Of a stretch of DNA of 64,000 nt, positions 44,088 through 52,405 are shown piece by piece. The DNA is taken from NCBI RefSeq assembly GCF_005116655.2, contig NZ_CP050698.1, positions 3,083,489 to 3,147,488 on the forward strand, written 5' to 3'. The notes beneath the pieces are model-generated. The model was not told the origin of the DNA. It searched no databases and worked only from the letters and a program-made list of their open reading frames with translations. Origin of the DNA: Desulfosediminicola flagellatus. Lineage in GTDB: Bacteria > Desulfobacterota > Desulfobulbia > Desulfobulbales > Desulfocapsaceae. Positions within the stretch are counted from its first letter, which is position 1; each line of letters starts with the position of its first letter. Position numbers and translations under genes: made by a program.

Positions 44088-47027
44088 ATGCAATTTGAAG
44101 ATGATGAAATACTGCAGGGATTTATAGAAGAATCTCTAGAACATCTCGCAGACATAGAAACCGACCTTCTAGCCATAGAAGAGACCGGCGCAAACATTGA
44201 TGAAGATCTGGTCAATAAAGTTTTCAGGGCTGCGCACTCAATTAAAGGCGGTGCCGGCTTTATGGGCCTTACCGCCATCCAGGAACTTTCGCATGCATCA
44301 GAAAATGTTCTGGGAATGATTCGGAGTAAAAAGCTCGTCCCCAATCCTGAGATAATCAACGTACTCTTACTTGCATCAGATCAGCTTCAACGAATGATTG
44401 AAGATGTTCAGAACAGTAACGATGTTGACATCACGTCTCATGTCGATCCTCTTAATGCTATTGCGGATGGCACGTTTGCTACATTATCGCCACCTGCTGA
44501 AACGGCTAAGGAACCACCTGTTCCGGATCAGGCAGAATCAGATCTTCCTGAACCTGATCAGCCGGAGCCTCTTCTAGAAGAAGACTTTGCAGATATAGAA
44601 TCGATAGAAGAAGAACCAGAAGCTCTTCCCGAAGTCGAAGAACTTTCTCAACCGGAACCCTATTATGATCCGGAACCTCACCCCATTGAAGAGCCATCCT
44701 ATATGCCGGACCCTGAACCTATCACCTCCGAAGCGACTATAGCCATGGCAGCTGTTACCGCAGAAGCGAGCCCTCAAGCCGCAAAAAAAGCAACAACAAA
44801 GCCTGAAACTTCGATACGTGTCAATGTTAGCCTGCTGGATTCACTCATGACTCTTGCTGGCGAACTCGTCTTAAGCCGCAACCAGTTACTACAAACCATC
44901 GGCTCAGATGATATTCGCAACGCTGAAACAGTAGGCCAGCGGATCGATCTCATCACCTCCGAGCTGCAGGAAGCTATAATGCTTACCCGAATGCAGCCAA
45001 TAGGTAATGTTTTTAACAAATTCCCACGTGTTGTCCGGGATCTTTCCAAAAAGCTCAACAAAAAAATTGATCTCACCATTGTCGGTAAAGATGTCGAACT
45101 CGACAAAACTATTATTGAATCGATAAACGATCCGCTTACCCACCTTGTCCGAAATTCTGTTGATCATGGTATTGAAATGCCTGCCGACAGGAAGAAAACA
45201 GGCAAGCCTGAGAGAGGACTTGTTATCCTGAAAGCCTATCACGAAGCAGGCCAGGTCGTTATCGAGATAAGTGATGACGGAAGGGGGATTAACGGCGAGG
45301 CACTTGCTGAAAGTGCAGTCAATAAAGGCCTACTCACTGTCGAACAAACCAAAGCTATGTCCGACAAGGAGAAGGTAAACCTCATATTCCTTCCTGGTTT
45401 TTCAACCGCAGCCGAAGTAACCGACGTGTCAGGACGTGGTGTCGGTATGGATGTGGTCAAGACCAATCTTGACCAACTAGGCGGTCATGTAGACATTATT
45501 TCTGAAATCGGGCGAGGAACAACTATCTCCATTAAGTTGCCTCTGACACTTGCAATTATCCCATGCCAGATCATTATGACAGGCGGGGAACGATATGCAA
45601 TTCCTCAGGTTAACCTCGAGGAGTTACTACGTATTCCGGCAAATCAGGTCAAAGAAAGGGTTGAACGGGTTGGTGATGCAGAAGTCGTCCGATTACGTGG
45701 CAACCTTCTCCCACTCATCCGACTATCAGATGTCATTGGGCTGGACCGAACGTACTGGGATGACCATGAAGAGGAATTCAAAGATGATCGGCGAGAACTT
45801 ATCTCCGATCGCCGCGGTAAAGAATCGCCGATGTTCAACGACGATGGAAAACCTACCCAAAGAGCGCAGGAATCAGGGCCAAACCGTTCAGTTCTGGACA
45901 GACGATATTCTGCTTCGAGTGCTTTAAATATTGTCGTTGTCTCAACCGGCTCAATGAAATATGGCCTGGTTGTCGACCGCCTGCTTGACTCCGAGGAAAT
46001 CGTCATCAAACCATTGGGACGTCACCTTCAGCAGTGTAAAGGATATGCTGGCGCAACAATCATGGGTGATGGCAGAATAGCCTTGATTCTTGACGTTGCC
46101 AATCTTGCCCGAATGTCAAACCTGACCTCACTTGACGGAACAGACAGAGCCACTGAAGTTGCAATCGCAGCAGATGAAGCACACAAGCTCAATAGAGATA
46201 AACAGGCACTGTTGATTTTCAGAAGTTCCGAAGAAGAACAATTTGCAGTTCCGCTTAATCAGGTCGAAAGAATCGAAAAGATCAAACAGAGTGATATTGA
46301 AGATCTTGGTGGCAAGCGTGTTATGCAATACCGTGGAGGCAGTCTCTCGCTTATACGGGTTGATGATGTAGCAATGGTCCAACCGCTTGCTGATATCGAA
46401 AATTTGCTGGTAATAGTCTTCAATGTTGCTAAGAGAAACATTGGATTATTAGCAATAGGCCCGATTGATGCTATCGAAATATCAGCTGATATTGATGATG
46501 TGACTCTCAAACAGACCGGTATCATGGGGTCGGTGATTATTGATACCCACACCACAATGCTGGTGAATATCTTTGAACTTGTCCAGACGTTGCTCCCTGA
46601 ATGGTTTGAAGATATGGAAACATATGAATTTAGCGAAGATGAAGATAGTAATCCTCCTACTATTCTTCTTGCAGAAGATTCCAACTTCTTTAGAAATCAG
46701 GTTAAAAGCTACATGACTGAAGCCGGTTATGAGGTTATTGAAGCCGAAGATGGACAGATTGCATGGGAATCGCTGCAAGCTAATATTGATCAGATTTCAA
46801 TGGTTATTACCGACATTGAGATGCCAAACATGGACGGGTTTGAACTTACCAAAACAATCAGGAATGACCCCCGATTTACCGGCATTCCGGTTATCGCCCT
46901 TACCACACTTGCGGGAGAAGAAGATATCGCCAAAGGCAAAGCTGTGGGAGTTGATGAATATCACATCAAACTCGACAAGGAAAGCCTCATGACTACTGTC
47001 CATCACTATATGAAGCAACTTCACTGA
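44088..47027 (+). CDS. cheA: Hybrid chemotaxis histidine kinase CheA with C-terminal receiver
   Basis: A 979-residue kinase. The HPt domain has the phosphorylated His in AAHSIKGGAG (His50). A Pro/Glu-rich linker (about 120-235) stands where a P2 domain would be. The dimerisation domain includes LMTLAGELVLSRNQLLQ, and the ATPase shows HLVRNSVDHGIE and GRGVGMDVV. Two CheW-like domains follow; the first carries a charged insertion of about 60 residues. A receiver domain (about 855-979) ends the protein, with the phosphoacceptor Asp in ITDIEMPNMDG. The start ATG has AGGGAG upstream; the frame's earlier TTG is rejected. It heads the cheA-cheW-cheB-cheR operon. Confidence 0.94.
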   Translation: MQFEDDEILQGFIEESLEHLADIETDLLAIEETGANIDEDLVNKVFRAAHSIKGGAGFMGLTAIQELSHASENVLGMIRSKKLVPNPEIINVLLLASDQLQRMIEDVQNSNDVDITSHVDPLNAIADGTFATLSPPAETAKEPPVPDQAESDLPEPDQPEPLLEEDFADIESIEEEPEALPEVEELSQPEPYYDPEPHPIEEPSYMPDPEPITSEATIAMAAVTAEASPQAAKKATTKPETSIRVNVSLLDSLMTLAGELVLSRNQLLQTIGSDDIRNAETVGQRIDLITSELQEAIMLTRMQPIGNVFNKFPRVVRDLSKKLNKKIDLTIVGKDVELDKTIIESINDPLTHLVRNSVDHGIEMPADRKKTGKPERGLVILKAYHEAGQVVIEISDDGRGINGEALAESAVNKGLLTVEQTKAMSDKEKVNLIFLPGFSTAAEVTDVSGRGVGMDVVKTNLDQLGGHVDIISEIGRGTTISIKLPLTLAIIPCQIIMTGGERYAIPQVNLEELLRIPANQVKERVERVGDAEVVRLRGNLLPLIRLSDVIGLDRTYWDDHEEEFKDDRRELISDRRGKESPMFNDDGKPTQRAQESGPNRSVLDRRYSASSALNIVVVSTGSMKYGLVVDRLLDSEEIVIKPLGRHLQQCKGYAGATIMGDGRIALILDVANLARMSNLTSLDGTDRATEVAIAADEAHKLNRDKQALLIFRSSEEEQFAVPLNQVERIEKIKQSDIEDLGGKRVMQYRGGSLSLIRVDDVAMVQPLADIENLLVIVFNVAKRNIGLLAIGPIDAIEISADIDDVTLKQTGIMGSVIIDTHTTMLVNIFELVQTLLPEWFEDMETYEFSEDEDSNPPTILLAEDSNFFRNQVKSYMTEAGYEVIEAEDGQIAWESLQANIDQISMVITDIEMPNMDGFELTKTIRNDPRFTGIPVIALTTLAGEEDIAKGKAVGVDEYHIKLDKESLMTTVHHYMKQLH

Positions 47028-47034
47028 CCCGATA

Positions 47035-47067
47035 GCTGCAGAATGTAGTACTTCTCCATTCTGCAGC
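47035..47067 (+). terminator. Intercistronic hairpin between cheA and cheW
   Basis: GCTGCAGAATG (47035-47045) and its exact complement CATTCTGCAGC (47057-47067) form an 11-base stem with an 11-base loop. No T-run follows, so it may tune the CheA to CheW ratio or stabilise the mRNA. Confidence 0.45.
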
Positions 47068-47116
47068 ATCAGCAACACAGCCCCTAACAGCACAAACTCT
47101 ACCCTGACGAATTACT

Positions 47117-47575
47117 ATGACAAATGACTCCACCCAGGTAACCAGGAAACAGGTTGTAGAATTAGCAACGTTTTATATTGGCGATGCGCTCTGCGGCATG
47201 GACATCCTCAAGATTCAGGAAATCAATAAACTCATGAAGATGACTAAGGTACCTCAAGCACCTGAGTATGTGCTAGGCATCTTAAACCTCAGAGGCCAGA
47301 TCGTAACCATTATTGACCTTGGCAAAAAACTTGGGTTAGGCGAGACAGACATAACCCTTGACCCGAGAAATATTATAGTCAACTCGTCCGGAAGCTTTAT
47401 AGGCTTACTCGTCAAAAAAATAGGTGACGTGGTTGAAGCCGATATGGAAAAACTTGAGGCATCACCTGCTAATATGCGTGGCATCCAGGGTGATTTTTTT
47501 ACCGGTGTTTACAAAACCCAAACCCACCTGATTGGTATTCTAGACATTGATAAAGTTTTGAGCCTGGACGACTAG
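47117..47575 (+). CDS. cheW: Chemotaxis coupling protein CheW
   Basis: A 152-residue CheW domain protein. It shows LATFYIGDALCGMDILKIQEI at the start, VLGILNLRGQIVTIIDLGKKL, and a GLLVKKIGDVVE strand. CheW links receptors to CheA. It lies 90 bases after cheA and abuts cheB (the CheW stop is seven bases before the CheB ATG), giving one operon. No receptor gene is present in the window. Confidence 0.95.
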   Translation: MTNDSTQVTRKQVVELATFYIGDALCGMDILKIQEINKLMKMTKVPQAPEYVLGILNLRGQIVTIIDLGKKLGLGETDITLDPRNIIVNSSGSFIGLLVKKIGDVVEADMEKLEASPANMRGIQGDFFTGVYKTQTHLIGILDIDKVLSLDD

Positions 47576-47582
47576 AGGATAT

Positions 47583-48719
47583 ATGATCGCACCAAAGAAG
47601 CTGCGTGTTCTTGTGGTAGATGACACGATCGTCTACAGAAAATCTGTGTCAGATATAATAAATGAAATTCCCGGCGTAGAACTTGCCGGTGTTGCCCATA
47701 ACGGCAAAATTGCCATTGACAAGGTCATCACCCTTAAACCGGATTTACTGACCCTTGATATTGAAATGCCTGTAATGAACGGGATTGAAGTCTTAGCAGA
47801 ACTCAAAAAGAATCATCCCGGCATAGGTGCAGTCATGCTCTCGACCTTAACTGCTGATGGCAGCGAAATGACAATGAAAGCATTGGACCTTGGTGCCTTC
47901 GACTTTATACTTAAGCCTCAAAGCAAAAACCTCATTGAAGGAAAACGGGAAATACGGCGCCTTCTTGAACCTATCCTGAGAGCATATTCAAGATCCCGTA
48001 CCGCCAGAAATCTTCTGCAATCCAAACCAATAAGCAGACGACCGCAACCGGTATTAAAACGAACAACGCTTACCACGGCTCGCACAGATTTAAAAAAAGC
48101 AATAGGTGCCCAAAGCCCGGCAAGTGCGCTGCGGCGTAGAACCAAATCTGAAATTGTAACAATTGGAATTTCAACAGGCGGTCCAAACGCATTAAATCAA
48201 ATGCTTCCCCAATTACCCGCCGATATAAATGTGCCAATTCTTATTGTTCAACATATGCCGCCCGTCTTCACCAAATCACTTGCAAATAGTCTGGACAAAA
48301 AATGTAAACTCAAAGTAAAAGAAGCTGAAGATAAAGAACCTATTCAGCCCAATGTTGTTTATATTGCTCCCGGCGGCAAACAAATGAAACTGGTAGCTGC
48401 CGCCGATGGTCATAACAGGCTCATAAAAATTACTGACGACCCTCCTGAAAATTCCTGCAAACCATCAGCAGATTACCTTTTCAGGTCTGTTGGTGATTAT
48501 TACGTAGGCAGAACCACCGCCGTCATCATGACAGGAATGGGGTCTGATGGTACCAAGGGACTTGAAATATTAAAAAAGAAAGGAGCTCACATAATAGCTC
48601 AGGATGCAAACTCGTGTGTTGTCTACGGGATGCCCAAAGCTCCTACGGAACTAGGTTATGCAGATATTGTTGCCCCACTGCAAAAAATCGCTGAAGAAAT
48701 CACAAAAAGCGTTAAATAA
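47583..48719 (+). CDS. cheB: Chemotaxis protein-glutamate methylesterase CheB
   Basis: A 378-residue two-domain enzyme that removes methyl groups from receptors. The receiver domain (about 8-125) has VLVVDDTIVYRKS and the phosphoacceptor in LLTLDIEMPVMNG. A basic linker of about 60 residues follows, then the methylesterase domain with the catalytic Ser in GISTGGPNAL, His in QHMPPVFT, and Asp in MTGMGSDG. The ribosome-binding site AGAGGAT overlaps the CheW stop. The linker is Arg-rich. Confidence 0.95.
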   Translation: MIAPKKLRVLVVDDTIVYRKSVSDIINEIPGVELAGVAHNGKIAIDKVITLKPDLLTLDIEMPVMNGIEVLAELKKNHPGIGAVMLSTLTADGSEMTMKALDLGAFDFILKPQSKNLIEGKREIRRLLEPILRAYSRSRTARNLLQSKPISRRPQPVLKRTTLTTARTDLKKAIGAQSPASALRRRTKSEIVTIGISTGGPNALNQMLPQLPADINVPILIVQHMPPVFTKSLANSLDKKCKLKVKEAEDKEPIQPNVVYIAPGGKQMKLVAAADGHNRLIKITDDPPENSCKPSADYLFRSVGDYYVGRTTAVIMTGMGSDGTKGLEILKKKGAHIIAQDANSCVVYGMPKAPTELGYADIVAPLQKIAEEITKSVK

Positions 48720-48768
48720 TTTTTCACTATGAAAAAGCCACTTTTCATTAAACGGAACCCTCACAACA

Positions 48769-49605
48769 ATGATTAAGATCGCCCCCGATGAACTAAAGAT
48801 AGTTGCTCAGTACATCAAAGATATCTCGGGCATACATCTTGATCAGAGCAAGAGTTACCTCTTTGAAACTCGCTTGAGTTCAATAGCGGAAGAGGCAGGT
48901 TGTTCCTCCTACAGAGAACTGCAAAAAAAAGCAAAACTTGACGCATCCAAAAAAATTGAACGCCGGATAGTTGATGCTATCACCACAAACGAAACATTAT
49001 TTTTCAGAGATAAGGGACCGTTCGAACTCCTTCAACATAAGATTCTGCCGGAAATGATTGACCTCAGAACTCCGAGAACCCCAACGATCAAAACCAATTT
49101 ACGCATCTGGAGCGCCGCCTCATCGACAGGACAGGAACTTTACTCAATTGCAATAATCTTAAAAGAATTACTCAGAGACCTCTCTAAATATAAAATCACC
49201 CTTCTAGGTACTGATATTTCTGACAATGCGATCTCACAGGCCAGTTACGGCAAATATAATAAATTTGAGATAGAACGGGGCTTGGAAAGGCCGATGCTAC
49301 AAAAATATTTCAGCCTCATCGGTGATTCCTGGAAGATTAAAGACGAAATCAGAAGCATGGCAAATTTCAGAAAACTCAACCTGATGCAGCCATTCACATC
49401 ATTAGGTAAGTTTGATATTATATTTTGCCGAAATGTCGCCATATATTTCACCCTTCAGGACCGTCAAAAGCTGTTTAATAAAATCGCTGACAGCCTTGCC
49501 GATGACGGTTTTCTCGTGATTGGATCAACAGAATCGCTAACTGGAGTATGTAATCGTTTTATTCCTAAACGACATTTGCGATCAATTTTTTATCAGAAGA
49601 AATAG
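48769..49605 (+). CDS. cheR: Chemotaxis protein methyltransferase CheR
   Basis: A 278-residue methyltransferase that methylates receptor glutamates using SAM. The N-terminal helical domain is followed by TTNETLFFRDKGPFELL, IWSAASSTGQELYSIAI (SAM motif), LLGTDISDNAI and IFCRNVAIYF. All are standard CheR elements. The Arg-rich beta-subdomain for receptor pentapeptide binding cannot be judged. It follows cheB by 50 bases. Confidence 0.94.
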   Translation: MIKIAPDELKIVAQYIKDISGIHLDQSKSYLFETRLSSIAEEAGCSSYRELQKKAKLDASKKIERRIVDAITTNETLFFRDKGPFELLQHKILPEMIDLRTPRTPTIKTNLRIWSAASSTGQELYSIAIILKELLRDLSKYKITLLGTDISDNAISQASYGKYNKFEIERGLERPMLQKYFSLIGDSWKIKDEIRSMANFRKLNLMQPFTSLGKFDIIFCRNVAIYFTLQDRQKLFNKIADSLADDGFLVIGSTESLTGVCNRFIPKRHLRSIFYQKK

Positions 49606-49622
49606 ATGGGGAGGCCTCTACC

Positions 49623-50195
49623 ATGAAAGATTTATCAATATTAGTGGTCGATGATGATCCAGTAATGAGACGACTTCTGCAGGAACGATTAAACCGCGCA
49701 GATTATACTAATGTGCTGGTTGCGGAAGACGGCCATCAGGCTACAAAGCAATTAAAACAGCATCGATTTGATGTAGTGCTGACGGATCTTGTTATGCCTG
49801 GCGGTATAAGCGGCATTGAAGTGTTGGAAATAGCTAAAGAACTCGATGCAACCACTGAAGTACTTCTCATAACGGCGCATTCATCAGTGGATACTGCTGT
49901 TGCAGCTATGAAAAAAGGTGCTGCCGACTATTTGGAAAAACCTATTAATTTTGATGAACTGCTCATTAGAATCGAAAAAATTTCGAACCTTAAGAACATC
50001 CTGCGAAGTGCACAGGAAATTGATCACGCAAGGTCAATTACTGAACGTGAAGCGTCTGCAACTATCCAGGATCTTGAGATGAATGTAGTTAAATTGCGTG
50101 AACTACTCGACAAGGTTGAATTGATCCTGCGTGACTATGGAGTGGCTGAAGATCAACGGATAGACGATGCACTCCAAGCTCTCTCGGAAAGCTAG
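49623..50195 (+). CDS. Receiver-domain response regulator with coiled-coil tail
   Basis: A 190-residue protein. The receiver domain has VVDDDPVM, the phosphoacceptor Asp in LTDLVMPGG, Thr in LITAHSS and the conserved Lys in LEKPI. About 65 residues of a charged helical tail follow, with no DNA-binding motif. It may be the phosphorylation target or a sink of the CheA pathway. The GGGGAGG ribosome-binding site is strong and it lies 17 bases after cheR. Its receiver type is NtrC-like rather than CheY-like. Confidence 0.9.
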   Translation: MKDLSILVVDDDPVMRRLLQERLNRADYTNVLVAEDGHQATKQLKQHRFDVVLTDLVMPGGISGIEVLEIAKELDATTEVLLITAHSSVDTAVAAMKKGAADYLEKPINFDELLIRIEKISNLKNILRSAQEIDHARSITEREASATIQDLEMNVVKLRELLDKVELILRDYGVAEDQRIDDALQALSES

Positions 50196-50229
50196 CACGA
50201 AGTTCTCAGCAAAGACAACACTCTCTCTT

Positions 50230-50901
50230 TCATTGTGTTAAACCATTAATATCTATACGTTGGATAGGTACTACCCTCTTAGGTTTCGGCGTAACCTTAG
50301 AGGCAGTGACCAAACTCGTCCCCTTCCCCAGAGTCTTCACCACGTTAAGTTGCGGATCACTCGAGTCCATAACAGGATCATTAAACGATTGCTCACTGAT
50401 GCTTTCAGTAATATCGTTTTCTATTTCAGAATATTCGACAGCTGCGAGCGGTGAATCAGAACGTCCTTCCTCAAGAATTGATTCCAGATCAATATCCTCG
50501 TCATCCTTTGCCACATCCTGATTATCGAATTTTGTTCCGGTAGTATATGCCCCCGCAAGAGATGTACCTGTAAGGTCAGCTCCACGAAGATCAGCATGAG
50601 CCAGATCAGCACCACCAAAACCGGTATTGCGTAAAATGCTATCTCGTAAATTAGCGCCTGATAAATTACAAAGATACAGTTTTGCCCCTGTAAGATCAGC
50701 ACCCTGAAGATCTCCACCTGATAAATCAGCTCTATTGAGATTAACACCTTGCAGATTGCAATCACGACAGTTTTTTGTTTCAACCAGCCTGGCAAGATTT
50801 TCCTGAACCGTTTGTTCCACATCTCCTGCCATAATTCCAACAGGGCCAGCAATAAAACCGCATACGATTAATACAGAAATTGTGTGGGTTAGATAGTTCA
50901 T
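50230..50901 (-). CDS. Exported pentapeptide-repeat protein
   Basis: A 223-residue protein. A hydrophobic signal region occupies residues 5-25. After a CRDC motif near 45, about 15 pentapeptide repeats of the A(D/N)LxG type (GANL, GADL, GTSL) extend to about residue 130 and would form a right-handed beta-helix. The C-terminal 90 residues are acidic and then basic without recognisable motifs. It reads opposite to the chemotaxis genes and its neighbour is an exported nuclease. Function is unknown. Confidence 0.85.
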   Translation of the reverse strand: MNYLTHTISVLIVCGFIAGPVGIMAGDVEQTVQENLARLVETKNCRDCNLQGVNLNRADLSGGDLQGADLTGAKLYLCNLSGANLRDSILRNTGFGGADLAHADLRGADLTGTSLAGAYTTGTKFDNQDVAKDDEDIDLESILEEGRSDSPLAAVEYSEIENDITESISEQSFNDPVMDSSDPQLNVVKTLGKGTSLVTASKVTPKPKRVVPIQRIDINGLTQ

Positions 50902-51046
50902 ATAGCCTCATTTGTCATCGGGTGATGATCTGAAATAAATGTCTCCGTAAACCACAGTTTTTTATTGAGGGGTAAACATTTCATTGACGCGTGCCTGGTC
51001 TAAACTTGAAATACTCTTAGAATATTTCATTACCGGAACCTGCGGA

Positions 51047-51571
51047 TTATCTGGAATTCGCCGAATGTCGCCACTTCCAGGGCGGGACAGGATTCTTTCC
51101 GCCCCACAACCCGACCCGGTTTTTTCGTGCAGATCGTTCGGTTTTCTTCCATTCCCTACATATTGATTGCTTACAGTACGTTGTATACACCCAGGCTCCA
51201 CCCTGCTTAACCAGAGCTTCATTAATATTGATGCTGCCAGTGTGTACTATTCCTACCAGTCTGCCATATCTGTCCTGGTTAATAACTCTAACTGAAACCA
51301 ACTTGCCTTTCAGCAACTTTTCAGTTTGCCTCCTGGCTTTGTTGCCGTATGGCTGTTTATATTCAGGACTATCAATTCCCCATAGCCTGATTTCATGCCT
51401 GGTCTTACCCTCTCGTACAAGAATAGAGTCACCATCCAGAATTTTAACTACAGTCCCCTTGATAACGTCATTTGCAAAAACCGGGTCTGCGATTAAGAGC
51501 AGTACAGATATACCAACAGAAAAAATGCTACAGGCAATTTTTTGAATACATTGCTTCGAAAACGCAACCAT
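51047..51571 (-). CDS. Exported thermonuclease (SNase-like)
   Basis: A 174-residue protein with a signal peptide (IACSIFSVGISVLLLIADPVFA). The OB-fold nuclease domain shows VVKILDGDSILV with the metal-binding Asp, IRLWGIDSPE with the catalytic Arg and Asp, and DRYGRLVGIV with the second Arg. It cleaves DNA and RNA using calcium. The frame is open to 51646, but ATG 51571 begins a normal signal peptide and follows GGGATG. Just before the stop another frame continues for about 28 codons in a coding-like fashion to 50962, so a frameshift at the 3' end is possible. Confidence 0.9.
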   Translation of the reverse strand: MVAFSKQCIQKIACSIFSVGISVLLLIADPVFANDVIKGTVVKILDGDSILVREGKTRHEIRLWGIDSPEYKQPYGNKARRQTEKLLKGKLVSVRVINQDRYGRLVGIVHTGSININEALVKQGGAWVYTTYCKQSICREWKKTERSARKNRVGLWGGKNPVPPWKWRHSANSR

Positions 51572-51875
51572 GGTCATCCCGATTAAGCTGTCTGAAATAG
51601 ACTGTCCCCACAACATATTAGACAGCAGGTAAAAATGCAATGACACGCGGGCGAACCCATGATCTCCGGTTTTATGAAAACTGCAAAAACATTATTGTTA
51701 TTTGCAGTTTCGATGTGATATCGTTCAAATAGTCTCAGGTGTCAAAAAACAGTCACAGTTGGCAATATACCACGGCGGCCGGAATATTGTCAGCCTGAAT
51801 TACTTCCATTTGAAATCATGGTTCAATTGCAAAAAAAAACTTAGCACATCAACTGATTATACAGGTATAGGCATT

Positions 51876-52376
51876 ATGCCAGCAATTAAACTTACAGAAT
51901 CAGAAGAAAATACACGATCATTTCTTCTCAATTTGCCCATTTTCGACAGCTTCAATGTCGATGAACTGACTATTCTTTCAAAGCACATGAGTTATGTGCA
52001 CCTTCAACGGGGGGAACACCTTTTCCTTGAAGGCGACAAAGGAACATTCATGGGTTTTGTTGTACAGGGCTTGCTGGAAGTGGTCAAAAAATCTGACAAC
52101 GGTCAGAATGTTGTCATTGCCAGGCTTACCAAAGGAAACTCAATAGGCGAAATGGCATTGATCGATAAATCTCCACGATCGGCAACTGTTATCGCCAAAC
52201 AGCCGACAATTATGGTTACCCTCTCTGACAAAGGGTTTGACTTGCTTACAGAAAAATCTCCCATTCTCGGGGTAAAGGTAATACAGAAAATCGCCAGACT
52301 CCTTAGCCTCTATATGCGAAGAACATCAAGCAGACTTGCCGACCTCATGCAGGATAACGGACATGATAACCTCTAA
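51876..52376 (+). CDS. Cyclic nucleotide-binding domain protein without DNA-binding domain
   Basis: A 166-residue protein with one cNMP-binding fold. It shows LPIFDSFNVDELTILSKHMSYV, the RGEHLFLEGDKG turn and the phosphate-binding cassette GNSIGEMALIDKSPRSATV. The final 40 residues are helical with no helix-turn-helix. The frame is open to 51702, but the ATG at 51876 begins the domain normally. It precedes the sigma-54 activator by about 30 bases. It may sense a nucleotide second messenger and act on that activator, though this is inference. Confidence 0.85.
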   Translation: MPAIKLTESEENTRSFLLNLPIFDSFNVDELTILSKHMSYVHLQRGEHLFLEGDKGTFMGFVVQGLLEVVKKSDNGQNVVIARLTKGNSIGEMALIDKSPRSATVIAKQPTIMVTLSDKGFDLLTEKSPILGVKVIQKIARLLSLYMRRTSSRLADLMQDNGHDNL

Positions 52377-52405
52377 GCACCACCTTGAGCATAAACAGAT
52401 TTTAT

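Noticed and set aside
45644-46009. Minus-strand open frames inside cheA
   Set aside because: They are shadows of the cheA coding frame, which carries all conserved domains.
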